From: Rhodovulum strictum
GTDB lineage: Bacteria; Pseudomonadota; Alphaproteobacteria; Rhodobacterales; Rhodobacteraceae
Direction: 5' to 3'
DNA length: 64,000 bases
Assembly: GCF_009649175.1 (NCBI RefSeq)
Contig: NZ_WJPO01000005.1
Location: forward strand, 100,687 to 164,686
A program made the translations under genes and the position numbers. The notes below the pieces were generated by a model that was given only the letters and a program-made list of their open reading frames with translations, had not been told where the DNA came from and did not search any database. Each line of letters opens with the position of its first letter. Position 1 is the first letter of the stretch. This document shows positions 26,617-36,388 of the stretch, in pieces.

Positions 26617-27288
26617 TCAGGTCGGGTCGATCATAAGCCGGTCGCGCATGAAGGCCAGCGCCACGCTCAGCCCGTCGGGCGCGATGCCGTGGCCGGTGCC
26701 CTTCATCACATGGGCATAGACGTCGAAGCCCGCCTCGCTCAGCGCATTGCCCGCCTCGGGCAGCGCCTCGATCGGGACCACGTCATCGGCATCGCCATGC
26801 ACCAGCAGCACCGGCGGGCGGGCCACCATCTCGTCCTCGAGCAGTTCCGGTGCCAGCAGCCGCCCCGAGAAGCCCACGATCCCGGCACAGGGCGGCGCAC
26901 GGCGCGCGCCCACATGCAGCGCCATCATCGTGCCCTGCGAAAAGCCGAACAGCACCGTCTGGCGCGGCCCGATCCCTTCCTCCGCGGCGACCGCATCGAG
27001 CCAGGCGTTCAGGTCGTCCACCGCGCGCAACATGCCCTCGCGGCTCTGTTCCTCGGTCGAGCCGTCGATCCAGGGGATCGGGAACCACTGATAGCCAAAG
27101 GGCACGCCCGCGCAGCTTTCGGGCGCATCGGGGGCCAGAAAGGCGGTGCGCGGCATGTGCGGCGCCAGCGGCTGCGCGAGCCCCAGCAGATCGGCCCCGT
27201 TCGCGCCATAGCCATGCAGGAAGATCACCAGCCGATCCGCCTCGCCCTTGGCCGCGCCTGCGCGGCCCGCATCAAGAACCCGTGTCAC
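26617..27288 (-). CDS. phospholipase/carboxylesterase-type alpha/beta hydrolase
   Basis: A 223-residue serine hydrolase of the carboxylesterase YpfH/acyl-protein thioesterase type. The oxyanion region reads FLHGYGANGADLL, the nucleophile elbow GFSQGTM and the catalytic Asp and His appear in VHGDADDVVP and GTGHGIAPDG. A GTG start at 27288 is preferred because GGAGGG lies 6-7 nt upstream; the longer frame to 27330 lacks a site. The natural substrate is unknown. It is convergent with the response regulator. Confidence 0.85.
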   Translation of the reverse strand: MTRVLDAGRAGAAKGEADRLVIFLHGYGANGADLLGLAQPLAPHMPRTAFLAPDAPESCAGVPFGYQWFPIPWIDGSTEEQSREGMLRAVDDLNAWLDAVAAEEGIGPRQTVLFGFSQGTMMALHVGARRAPPCAGIVGFSGRLLAPELLEDEMVARPPVLLVHGDADDVVPIEALPEAGNALSEAGFDVYAHVMKGTGHGIAPDGLSVALAFMRDRLMIDPT

Positions 27289-27360
27289 CCGATACCCTCC
27301 AGCTTTCCGGCCCCCCGGGTGTAAGCGCAAAGCGGCGGCGCCGCAACGGGGCGGAACGGC

Positions 27361-29187
27361 TCAGCGACCGGCGGCCTCGGCCTTGGCGGCAAGCTCCAGC
27401 CATTCTTCCTCGGCCTCGGCCAATGCGGTCTGCCGCGCCGCCAGCGCCTCGGATGCCTTGCGGAACTTCACCGGCTCGCGGGTGAACAGATCGGCATCCT
27501 CCAGCAGCGCGGCCAGCTTGCCGATCTCGGCCTCAAGCCGTTCGATCTCGGCGGGCAGGCGGTCAAGCAGGTGCCGTTCGGTAAAGCTGAGCCCCTGCGC
27601 CGGTTCCTTCTTTACCCGGTCGGCGGCGGGTTTCGACGGCTGCGGGCGCGGCGTTCCGGCCGCGGGCTCGGGCATCGGCGCGTTGCGTTGCGCGCGGTAA
27701 TCCGACCAGCCGCCCGCATAGACAATGGCGCGGCCGTCCCCCTCCATCGCGATCGTGGTGGACGCCACGCGGTCCAGGAAATCGCGGTCGTGGCTGACCA
27801 TCAGAACCGTGCCGTCATAGTCGGACAGCAACTCCTGCAACAGATCCAGCGTCTCGACATCCAGATCGTTGGTCGGTTCGTCCAGCACCAGCAGGTTCGA
27901 CTCGCGCGCCATGATCCGCGCCAGCAGCAGCCGCGCCCGTTCGCCGCCCGAGAGCGAGCGGACCGGCGCGCGCGCCTGCGCCTCGTCGAACAGGAACTCC
28001 TTGAGATAGCCGACCACATGTTTCGGCTGGCCCCGCACCAGAACCTGATCGGCCTTGCCCGAAACCCGCATCTCGGGATCGCCGGTCAGGCTTTCCCACA
28101 GTGTCATCTCGGGGTCGAGCGCGGTGCGGTTCTGGTCGAACACCGCCATCTGCACATTCGCGCCCAGGCTGACCTCGCCGCTATCGGGCGCAAGCACGCC
28201 GGTCAGCATCTGCAACAGCGTCGTCTTGCCCGCCCCGTTCGGGCCGACCAGCGCCACCCGCTCGCCGCGATGGATGCGCAGGCTGAATTCGCGCAGGATG
28301 ATGCGTTCGCCGAAGCGTTTCGCGATCGCGCGGGCCTCGATCACCCGCTTGCCCGATTGCGGCCCCGATTCAAGCGCCATCGCCGCCGTGCCCTGCCGCC
28401 GGATCATCGCCGCGCGGTCCTCGCGCATCGCGGCCAGCGCGCGCAGCCGTCCCTGGTTGCGCTTGCGCCGGGCCGAAATCCCCTCGACCGCCCAACGCCC
28501 CTCGGCCTTGATCCGGCGTTCGAGCTTGTGGCGCGCCTCGTCCTCCTCGGCCCAGATCCGGTCGCGCCATTCCTCGAACGCCTCGAAGCCGCGTTCCTGG
28601 CGGCGCACCTCGCCGCGGTCGATCCACAGCGTCGCCCGGGCCAGCGCGCGCAGGAACGCCCGGTCATGCGAGATCAGCACAAAGGCCGAGCGCGTCTCGG
28701 CCAGTTGCGATTCCAGCCAGCCGATCGCCTCGATGTCCAGATGGTTGGTCGGCTCGTCCAGCAGCATCAGCGCCGGCGCCTCGGCCAGAAGGCGCGCCAG
28801 CGCCGCCCGCCGCCGCTCGCCGCCCGAGGCGGTCGCAACCGGGGTCGCGGGGTCGAATTTCAGCCCCTCGGCCACCATCGCCACGCGGTATTCCTCGCCC
28901 GGCGGCAGGCTGGCGGCGGCAAAATCGCCCAGCGTGGCAAAGCCCGACAGGTCGGGATCCTGCTCCATATAGCCGACCGTCATGCCGGGCGAGAGCGTGC
29001 GCGCCCCCGCATCGGGTTCGACCAGCCCGGCCATCACCTTCATCAGCGTCGACTTGCCCGACCCGTTGCGGCCGACCAGCGCCACACGGTCGCCCGGCTG
29101 GATCACCAGATCGAGCCCGTCAAAGACGGGGTTGCCGCCGAAATTCAGCGAGATGCCGGAAAGTTGCAGAAGCGGTGCGCGGGCCAT
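27361..29187 (-). CDS. uup: ABC-F ATPase, Uup type
   Basis: Soluble ABC-F protein of 608 residues with two ATPase domains and no membrane segments. Walker A motifs are GRNGSGKST and GPNGAGKTT, signatures ASGGERRRAALAR and LSGGERARLLLAR, Walker B LMLLDEPTNHLD and LLVLDEPTNDLD. A linker rich in charged residues separates the domains, and the C-terminal coiled coil (about 540-605) is the one that defines Uup. Family members act on ribosomes or branched DNA intermediates. It starts 108 bp after the recA stop, in the same direction, beyond a terminator. Confidence 0.92.
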   Translation of the reverse strand: MARAPLLQLSGISLNFGGNPVFDGLDLVIQPGDRVALVGRNGSGKSTLMKVMAGLVEPDAGARTLSPGMTVGYMEQDPDLSGFATLGDFAAASLPPGEEYRVAMVAEGLKFDPATPVATASGGERRRAALARLLAEAPALMLLDEPTNHLDIEAIGWLESQLAETRSAFVLISHDRAFLRALARATLWIDRGEVRRQERGFEAFEEWRDRIWAEEDEARHKLERRIKAEGRWAVEGISARRKRNQGRLRALAAMREDRAAMIRRQGTAAMALESGPQSGKRVIEARAIAKRFGERIILREFSLRIHRGERVALVGPNGAGKTTLLQMLTGVLAPDSGEVSLGANVQMAVFDQNRTALDPEMTLWESLTGDPEMRVSGKADQVLVRGQPKHVVGYLKEFLFDEAQARAPVRSLSGGERARLLLARIMARESNLLVLDEPTNDLDVETLDLLQELLSDYDGTVLMVSHDRDFLDRVASTTIAMEGDGRAIVYAGGWSDYRAQRNAPMPEPAAGTPRPQPSKPAADRVKKEPAQGLSFTERHLLDRLPAEIERLEAEIGKLAALLEDADLFTREPVKFRKASEALAARQTALAEAEEEWLELAAKAEAAGR

Positions 29188-29243
29188 GGGCGCTGGCTAC
29201 TGCGGCCCGCCCCCGCGGTCAAGCGACCGGCAGCGCGCCATGG

Positions 29244-29273
29244 AAAAGGCCCGCCGGATCGCTCTGGCGGGCC
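29244..29273 (-). terminator. Rho-independent terminator after recA
   Basis: On the minus strand an 8-bp GC stem, GGCCCGCC (29273-29266) pairing with GGCGGGCC (29255-29248), with a 10-nt loop, is followed directly by TTTT. It lies 22 bp beyond the recA stop and before uup. Confidence 0.75.
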
Positions 29274-29295
29274 GGGCCTTGCGCGGGGCGGCGGT

Positions 29296-30366
<1,071 letters not shown>

Positions 30367-30416
30367 GTTTCCCATCCTTATTCCACACCGCAAAGCGGGC
30401 GGCAATGACCGCTCGT

Positions 30417-30431
30417 GTTCACTTCCCGTTC
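30417..30431. promoter_or_regulatory. alphaproteobacterial LexA (SOS) box of recA
   Basis: GTTC-ACTTCCC-GTTC is an exact match to the GTTC-N7-GTTC direct repeat bound by LexA in alphaproteobacteria. It lies between the recA start codon and the predicted -10, where bound LexA would block the promoter. Confidence 0.85.
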
Positions 30432-30436
30432 TCCAA

Positions 30437-30465
30437 TCTATCGGATCAAAACGAGAACATTTCAA
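30437..30465 (-). promoter_or_regulatory. recA: predicted recA promoter
   Basis: On the minus strand TTGAAA (30465-30460) and GATAGA (30442-30437) are separated by 17 bp. The -35 matches the consensus in five of six positions; the -10 is weak. The LexA box begins 5 bp downstream of the -10. Confidence 0.45.
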
Positions 30466-31040
30466 GTCAAATTCGAGCCCCCCGAGGATTCGAGGAAACG
30501 GTTAAGGAAAGGTTCACGGGCGCAGGCCGCAAATCCGGTTGCCCCCGCCTGCCGTGCAGCCATCTGTTTCAGGACGATTTTTTCAGGGCCATCGGCAGCC
30601 GGTCTCCAACCAGACCGCGTGAAATGCGCGACCAGGTCGGCCGCTGTACCGGTTTCGTACAGGATCGGCGCCGGGGTGATTCCGTGCGCCAGACCGTCCT
30701 GACTGCCCCGGTTGCACGGCTCGTCATCACCGCGCGCCAGAATTCGGCGCCCTCGTTGCTGGCAATGCGGACGGCATTCGCCACCGGACTTGAACCGATG
30801 GCGCCTTGATGGCTCGGGATGACGCCGCGTCGGGTTGCAGAAGCGCGCGATGGAACCGAAGACATCGGCCCTGGCTTCATCGCGGGTGCGATTGTCCCAC
30901 TAATCCCGCTATCCGGGGTCGGAAAAGACCCCTGCTTGCTTCTTCTGGCCCGAAATATCCCGGGGTGCGGGGCAGCGCCCCGCCTGCCACGCTTCCCTTG
31001 CGCGCGCGCCCGGGCTATGAGGGCGCGAAAGGAGCCGAGC
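30466..31040. other. 575-bp region between recA promoter and hisF with no assigned gene
   Basis: No recognisable gene or RNA. A minus-strand frame stays open from 31096 to 30569, but its third-codon GC (about two thirds) is well below that of neighbouring genes and its product has no family I recognise. The right part holds one copy of a dispersed hairpin repeat (30938-30983) and the hisF ribosome site. Confidence 0.5.
30938..30983 (-). repeat. dispersed intergenic hairpin repeat, copy 1
   Basis: Read on the minus strand: stem GCGGGGC-GCT-GCCCCGC, then ACCCCGGGATATTTCGGGCC and AGAAGAAGC. The same order (GC hairpin, GGATATTT, CCAGAAGAA) recurs at 43110, 51033 and 60173. Confidence 0.6.
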
Positions 31041-31802
31041 ATGCTCAAGACCCGGATCATTCCCTGCCTTGATGTCGCCGATGGCCGCGTGGTCAAGGGT
31101 GTGAATTTCGTCGATCTCGTCGATGCCGGCGACCCGGTCGAGGCGGCCCGGGCCTATGACGCGGCAGGCGCGGACGAGCTGTGCTTTCTCGACATCCACG
31201 CCACACACGAGAACCGCGGAACCATGTTCGACGTGGTGCGGCGCACGGCGGAGCAATGCTTCATGCCGCTGACGGTGGGCGGTGGCGTGCGCTCGGGCGA
31301 GGATGTGCGCGCGCTGTTGCTGGCAGGGGCCGACAAGGTCAGCTTCAACTCTGCCGCGGTCGCCGATCCCGAAGTCGTGCGCCGGGCGGCCGGGCAGTTC
31401 GGCAGCCAGTGCATCGTGGTCGCGATCGACGCCAAGCGCGTTGCGCCGGGCCGCTGGGAGATTTTCACCCATGGCGGGCGCAAGGCCACCGGCATCGACG
31501 CGGTGCAGTTCGCAACGACCGTGGCCGGATTCGGCGCGGGCGAGATCCTGCTGACCAGCATGGACCAGGACGGCACGAAATCGGGCTTCGATCTGGACCT
31601 GACCCGCGCCATCGTCGCGGCGGTCGATGTGCCGGTGATCGCCTCGGGCGGCGTGGGGACACTGGATCACCTTGTCGAGGGCGTGACGCTGGGCGGGGCC
31701 AGCGCGGTGCTTGCGGCCTCGATTTTCCATTTCGGCACCTACACGATCGGCGAGGCCAAGGCACATATGGCGGCGGCCGGTGTGCCCGTGAGGCTGGCAT
31801 GA
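31041..31802 (+). CDS. hisF: imidazole glycerol phosphate synthase cyclase subunit
   Basis: Closes the imidazole ring in histidine synthesis, using ammonia from HisH, to give imidazole glycerol phosphate and AICAR. The 253-residue TIM barrel has the catalytic Asp in [15 protein letters not shown] (D11) and the second in VAIDAKRV; phosphate loops GGGVRSGED and [10 protein letters not shown] are intact. The ATG at 31041 has AAAGGAG 8 nt upstream. It overlaps hisE by 4 bp. The rest of the his operon is outside the window or elsewhere; only hisF-hisE are seen. Confidence 0.96.
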   Translation: MLKTRIIPCLDVADGRVVKGVNFVDLVDAGDPVEAARAYDAAGADELCFLDIHATHENRGTMFDVVRRTAEQCFMPLTVGGGVRSGEDVRALLLAGADKVSFNSAAVADPEVVRRAAGQFGSQCIVVAIDAKRVAPGRWEIFTHGGRKATGIDAVQFATTVAGFGAGEILLTSMDQDGTKSGFDLDLTRAIVAAVDVPVIASGGVGTLDHLVEGVTLGGASAVLAASIFHFGTYTIGEAKAHMAAAGVPVRLA

Positions 31803-32125
31803 ACGCGCTCGAACGGCTGGCGGCCACCATTGCGGCGCGCCGCGCGGCCGATCCCGACAGTTCCTGGACGGCAAAGCTGCTGGCCCGCGGCCCCGAGAAG
31901 TGCGCCGAGAAATTCGGCGAGGAAGCGGTCGAGGCGGTGATCGAGGCGGTGCGGGGCGATCGCGACCGGCTGACCGCGGAAGCGGCGGATGTGCTGTACC
32001 ATCTGCTGGTGATGCTCGCCTCGCGCGATGTGACGCTGGATGCGGTGCTGGCCGAACTGGAACGGCGCGAGGGGACCGGGGGGCTGGCCGAGAAGGCCGC
32101 GCGGACCAGCGACATGGGCAATTGA
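31799..32125 (+). CDS. hisE: phosphoribosyl-ATP pyrophosphatase
   Basis: Second step of histidine synthesis, hydrolysing phosphoribosyl-ATP to phosphoribosyl-AMP. A 108-residue all-helical MazG-type fold with the acidic metal-binding set [14 protein letters not shown] and [13 protein letters not shown]. It starts inside the hisF stop (ATGA), so the two are co-translated. It is a stand-alone HisE, not fused to HisI. Confidence 0.93.
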   Translation: MNALERLAATIAARRAADPDSSWTAKLLARGPEKCAEKFGEEAVEAVIEAVRGDRDRLTAEAADVLYHLLVMLASRDVTLDAVLAELERREGTGGLAEKAARTSDMGN

Positions 32126-32167
32126 CCGCCCGGCAGCGGACTGACCGAACATGACGGCCGGCAGAAA

Positions 32168-32359
32168 TCAGCCCTGAGCGCTGTCGCGTTTCCAGACGGC
32201 CGCCGCGATCTGCTCGCGGCTCAGGCCCTTTTCCTCAAGCGCCTTGATGTCGTGGAACATCTGCTCCGCCTCAAGGACCAGCGTGCAATTCTCGCACAGG
32301 GCGCCGGATTTCGCGCCGAACAGCCCCAGAACCTTTCCACATTCCCGACAGGTCGCCAT
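32168..32359 (-). CDS. small zinc-ribbon-like protein of unknown function
   Basis: A 63-residue protein with two Cys pairs, CREC (residues 4-7) and CENC (22-25), that would form a zinc ribbon, followed by a charged helical half (LVLEAEQMFHDIKALEEKGLSREQ, split here by function only). I do not recognise a named family. It is convergent with hisE and lies 44 bp upstream of pgi's stop side, on the same strand as the zwf-pgl-pgi operon but ahead of neither. Composition matches its neighbours, so it is probably a real gene. Confidence 0.6.
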   Translation of the reverse strand: MATCRECGKVLGLFGAKSGALCENCTLVLEAEQMFHDIKALEEKGLSREQIAAAVWKRDSAQG

Positions 32360-32403
32360 TGGATACAGACTCCACGTTCGGATCGAACGCTACCCGGAAA
32401 TCC

Positions 32404-34047
32404 TTAACGAAACCTTCCCTCCTCCTGGGGCCGAGACTCGAATTCCGCCACGAATTGCAGAAGCGCGCGGGTCGAACCGTCAAGCCCCGCGCCCGGATCG
32501 GTGCCCGCGATCACCGGCGCCAGCGCGGTCGCCAGTTCCTTGCCAAGCTCGACCCCCCACTGGTCAAAGGAATTGATGCCAAGGATCACGCCCTCGACAA
32601 ACACCCGGTGCTCGTAAAGCGCCACGATCCGGCCCAGCACCTGCGGAGTCAGTTGCGGATAGATCAGCATGGTAGAGGGCCGGTTGCCCGCAAAGACGCG
32701 ATGGCGGGCCTGACGCTCAAGCTCGTCGCCCGCATGGCCAGCCCGCGCCGCGATGGCGCGCGCCTCGTCTAGGCTGCGCCCGCGCATGAGTGCGGCGGAT
32801 TGCGCCAGCGCATTGGCCAGCAGCAGGCGGTGATGATGCGCCAGGTCGGGTTCGTGCCCGCGCGCGGCGACCAGGAATTCGCAGGGCACGACCTGGGTGC
32901 CCTGATGCAGCAACTGGTAGAATGCGTGCTGGCCATTGGTGCCGGGCTCGCCCCAGACCACGGGGCCGGTGGGGCGCAGGGGGCGGGTGCCCTGCATCGT
33001 CACGCCCTTGCCGTTCGATTCCATTTCCAGCTGTTGCAGATAGGCGGGCAGCCGCGCCAGACGCTGGTCATAGGGCAGCACCGCGCGGGTGGGATGACCC
33101 AGCACCTGCGCATGCCAGAGCCCGACCAGCGCCAGCAGGACGGGCAGGTTCCCGCGCGGCGGCGCGCTGCGGAAATGGGCATCCATCACCGCGCCGCCCG
33201 ACAGGAAATCGTCGAAGCGGTCGGGACCGATGGCCAGCATCAGCGACAGCCCGATCGGCCCCCAGACCGAATAGCGCCCGCCCACCCAATCCTCGAAACC
33301 AAAGACCCGCCCGGCCGGGATGCCGAACGCCTGCGTCCGCTCCTGCGCCGAGGACAGCGCCACGAATTGCGCGGCCGGATCGGCGACGCGGGCGGCCATC
33401 CAGTCCCGCGCGGTTTCGGCATTGGTCATCGTCTCGATGGTGGTGAAGGTCTTGGAGGCGACGATCACCAGCGTCGTTTCCGGGTTCAGCCGCTTCAGCG
33501 TGTCGGCAACATGCGCGCCGTCCACGTTCGAGACGAAATGACAGCGCGGCCCGTCATGGAAGGGTGCCAGCGCCTGCACCGCCATGGCCGGGCCCAGATC
33601 GGATCCGCCGATGCCGATATTCACAACATCGGTGATCGCGCCGCCCTGCCCCGCGAATTGCCCGCCGCGGACCATTTCGGCAAAGGTGCGCATCCGCGCC
33701 AGCGTCGCGCGCAGTTCCGGCATCACGTCGCGCCCGTCGACCTGAACCGACCCGCCGGGGGCGCGCAGCGCGGTATGCAGTACCGCGCGGCCCTCGGTCT
33801 CGTTGATCTTCGCGCCGGTGAACATCGCCTCGCGGCAAGCCGCAAGGCCGGCGGCTTCGGCAAGGTTCAGCAGCAATTCCAGCGTTTCGGCGTCGATATT
33901 CGTCTTGGAATAGTCGAACAGCATGTCGCCCTCGCGCGCCGAAAAGGCGGCGGCGCGGCCGGGATCCTCGAACAGTGCCGAAATCGGCCGCTCGGCCACC
34001 GCGCGCGCCCGGGCATCGAGCGCCATCCAGATCCTGTCCATGTCCAT
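32404..34047 (-). CDS. pgi: glucose-6-phosphate isomerase
   Basis: Interconverts glucose 6-phosphate and fructose 6-phosphate. The 547 residues carry the PGI signatures [14 protein letters not shown] and the C-terminal [13 protein letters not shown]; the active-site ESNGKG and [13 protein letters not shown] loops are intact. It is last of zwf-pgl-pgi on the minus strand and starts 6 bp after pgl. The set supplies the oxidative entry to the Entner-Doudoroff and pentose phosphate routes. Confidence 0.95.
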   Translation of the reverse strand: MDMDRIWMALDARARAVAERPISALFEDPGRAAAFSAREGDMLFDYSKTNIDAETLELLLNLAEAAGLAACREAMFTGAKINETEGRAVLHTALRAPGGSVQVDGRDVMPELRATLARMRTFAEMVRGGQFAGQGGAITDVVNIGIGGSDLGPAMAVQALAPFHDGPRCHFVSNVDGAHVADTLKRLNPETTLVIVASKTFTTIETMTNAETARDWMAARVADPAAQFVALSSAQERTQAFGIPAGRVFGFEDWVGGRYSVWGPIGLSLMLAIGPDRFDDFLSGGAVMDAHFRSAPPRGNLPVLLALVGLWHAQVLGHPTRAVLPYDQRLARLPAYLQQLEMESNGKGVTMQGTRPLRPTGPVVWGEPGTNGQHAFYQLLHQGTQVVPCEFLVAARGHEPDLAHHHRLLLANALAQSAALMRGRSLDEARAIAARAGHAGDELERQARHRVFAGNRPSTMLIYPQLTPQVLGRIVALYEHRVFVEGVILGINSFDQWGVELGKELATALAPVIAGTDPGAGLDGSTRALLQFVAEFESRPQEEGRFR

Positions 34048-34053
34048 CCTTGT

Positions 34054-34716
34054 CTATTCCGCCCAGTGGATCGTGGCCGATCCCAGCACCGCGCAGACCG
34101 GGGCCAGCAGCGGATCGTCGATCTCGACCGCCCGTTCCAACGCCGCGCGCTTGTCGGCCCCCGTGATCAGGATATGCACGATGGTCGCGCTGCGCAGCGC
34201 GGGGGCGGTCAGGCTCAGCCGCGGCTCGGGCTGGGCGGGGGGGGTGATCTGCATCACCGGGGGGGCATCGGCGCGCAGCGCGTCCTCAAGCTCGGGCGCG
34301 CCGGGAAAGAGCGAGGCGATATGCATGTCCGCCCCCATCCCCAGAAGCAGGATATCGAGCGGCAGCACCTCGGCCACACGCCCGGCCAGCCCGTCCATGC
34401 CATCGGCACCCGGGCGCAGCGCGATCATCTGCGCCTCGGCCGCGGCGCCGGTCAGCAGGCGGGCGCGGATCATCCCCTCGTTCGAACGCGGGCTGTCGGG
34501 CGGCACCAGCCGTTCGTCGGTCGGCAGCACGCGCACCCGGCGCCAGTCCAGCGAACTGGCGCAGAGCGCGTCGTAAAGCGGCCCCGGCGTCGTACCGCCC
34601 GGCAGCGCGATGCTGGCCTGTTCGGCATGGAACAGCACGGTGTTCAACTCGCCCGCCAGCTTGTTGGCCAGGTCGATCATCATCATCTCGACATCCGGAT
34701 AGGTCACGAGCTTCAT
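34054..34716 (-). CDS. pgl: 6-phosphogluconolactonase
   Basis: Hydrolyses 6-phosphogluconolactone to 6-phosphogluconate. The 220 residues include the substrate loop SIALPGGTTPGPLYDAL, LPTDERLVPPDSPRSN and the LLGMGADMHIASLFPG motif, in which the Asp and His of the family are kept. It overlaps zwf by 4 bp and lies 6 bp before pgi, so the three are one transcript. Confidence 0.93.
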   Translation of the reverse strand: MKLVTYPDVEMMMIDLANKLAGELNTVLFHAEQASIALPGGTTPGPLYDALCASSLDWRRVRVLPTDERLVPPDSPRSNEGMIRARLLTGAAAEAQMIALRPGADGMDGLAGRVAEVLPLDILLLGMGADMHIASLFPGAPELEDALRADAPPVMQITPPAQPEPRLSLTAPALRSATIVHILITGADKRAALERAVEIDDPLLAPVCAVLGSATIHWAE

Positions 34717-36167
34717 GGCCGTATCTCCCGCCAGCGCCGCCCGTCGCGGTGCATCAGCATCAACGCATCCTCGGGGCCCGAACTGCCCGGATCATAGGGC
34801 TTGGGCCGGTCGGCCCGCGCCTCCCAGGCAGCGATCACGGGATCGGTCCAGGCCCAGGCGGCCTCGACCTCGTCGCCGCGCATGAACAGCGTCTGGTTGC
34901 CCCGGATCACGTCCATGATGAGCCGCTCATAGGCATCCGCGATATCCTCGGCCCCCGGCCCCAGCGCCTGGGCAAAGGACATGTCCAGCGGCACCTCGAT
35001 CAGCCGCATGCCGCCCGGGCCGGGTTCCTTGATCGTCACCTTCAGCTTGATCCCCTCGTTCGGTTGCAACCGGATCACCAGCACGTTCGATTTCTGCCCC
35101 TCCTGCTCGCCAAAGATCGAATGCGGCGGATCCTTGAAGGTGATCGCGATTTCCGAGGTTCGCGCGCGCAGCCGCTTGCCGGTGCGCAGGTAGAACGGCG
35201 TGCCCTTCCAGCGCCAGTTCGACACATGCGCCTTGAGCGCGATGAAGGTTTCGGTCCGGCTGGACGGGATCGCTGCATCCTCGGCATAGCCTGCCTGCCC
35301 GTTGCCCGCCGCATATTGCCCGCGCACGATATCACCCGGCTCGACCGCATCGAGGGCGCGGATCACCTTGAGCTTTTCGTCGCGCACCGCGTCCGGTTCA
35401 AAGGCATAGGGCGGCTCCATCGCGATCAGGCACAGAAGCTGCATCATGTGGTTCTGCACCATGTCGCGCATCGCGCCCGACTTGTCGTAATAGCCTCCCC
35501 GGCCCGCAACGCCCACCATCTCGGCCACGGTGATCTGGATGTGATCGACATATTGCGCGTTCCACAGGGGTTCGAACAGCATGTTGCCAAAGCGCACGGC
35601 CATCAGGTTCTGGACCGTCTCCTTCCCAAGGTAATGGTCGATGCGATAGATCTGTTGCTCGTCGAAATGGGCGGCCAGCGTGGCGTTCAGCGCCCGGGCG
35701 CTGCCAAGATCGTGGCCAAAGGGTTTCTCGACCACGATCCGGCACCCCTCGCGGTTCATGCCATGACGGTGCAACCCGCGCGCCAGATCGCCGAAAAGCC
35801 CCGGCCCGACCGAGAAGTAATAGGCCTGCACCACGCCCGGACGGATCAGGCTGGCCAGCCTTTGCCAGCCGTCTTCGCCGGTCGCATCAAGCCGGACATA
35901 ACCCAGCCGCGCCAGAAACCGTTCGAGCGCGGCGCTTTCGATCCGGTCCGCGGGCACATGTTCGAGGATGGCGTGCCGGATCTCGCCCTGCCAGGTGTCA
36001 TCGTCCAGTGCCGCGCGGGCGGTGCCGATGATCCGCGCCTCGTCGGGCAATTGCCCCGCAAGGTCGCGCCGGTAGAGCGCGGGCAGGATCTTGCGCCGCG
36101 CCAGATCGCCCGTCGCGCCGAAGATCACGAGGTCAAAGGGATCGACCGGGATCACGCGTGAGACCAT
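34713..36167 (-). CDS. zwf: glucose-6-phosphate dehydrogenase
   Basis: First oxidative step of glucose 6-phosphate, reducing NAD(P). The 484 residues have the nucleotide loop FGATGDLARRK at the N-terminus and the active-site signature RIDHYLGKETVQN. The ATG at 36165-36167 is chosen because GAGG lies 6 nt upstream and the nucleotide fold starts soon after; the open frame reaches 36275 without similarity. It is first gene of zwf-pgl-pgi. The 221-bp upstream gap to the TRAP genes holds no gene. Confidence 0.95.
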   Translation of the reverse strand: MVSRVIPVDPFDLVIFGATGDLARRKILPALYRRDLAGQLPDEARIIGTARAALDDDTWQGEIRHAILEHVPADRIESAALERFLARLGYVRLDATGEDGWQRLASLIRPGVVQAYYFSVGPGLFGDLARGLHRHGMNREGCRIVVEKPFGHDLGSARALNATLAAHFDEQQIYRIDHYLGKETVQNLMAVRFGNMLFEPLWNAQYVDHIQITVAEMVGVAGRGGYYDKSGAMRDMVQNHMMQLLCLIAMEPPYAFEPDAVRDEKLKVIRALDAVEPGDIVRGQYAAGNGQAGYAEDAAIPSSRTETFIALKAHVSNWRWKGTPFYLRTGKRLRARTSEIAITFKDPPHSIFGEQEGQKSNVLVIRLQPNEGIKLKVTIKEPGPGGMRLIEVPLDMSFAQALGPGAEDIADAYERLIMDVIRGNQTLFMRGDEVEAAWAWTDPVIAAWEARADRPKPYDPGSSGPEDALMLMHRDGRRWREIRP

Positions 36168-36388
36168 CGCAAACCTCGCCGGATCGGTGACAGGGACACG
36201 CCGGAACGGCGCGCGCCCCCTGTCTAGCACGGCTCGCCCCCCGGGGAGAAGGAAGCACGGCATCTGCCGCACCATTGTAACCCGCTGATTTCACGGGGAT
36301 CGGCAGGGGGTGCGCTGCGCAGGCGCAGGAAATCCGTAACCGAACGGCGCCCCGGCCCCGGCGAATCCGCTGCACCGCGCCGCCCGTA

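Noticed and set aside
30760..30810. tRNA-like T-arm on the minus strand (ATCGG-TTCAAGT-CCGGT).
   Set aside because: The 7-nt acceptor strand that should follow has no partner upstream and no anticodon or D arm can be drawn, so it is not a tRNA.
32423..32445. GGAATTCGAGTCTCGG on the minus strand as a tRNA T-arm.
   Set aside because: It encodes the C-terminal [10 protein letters not shown] of glucose-6-phosphate isomerase.
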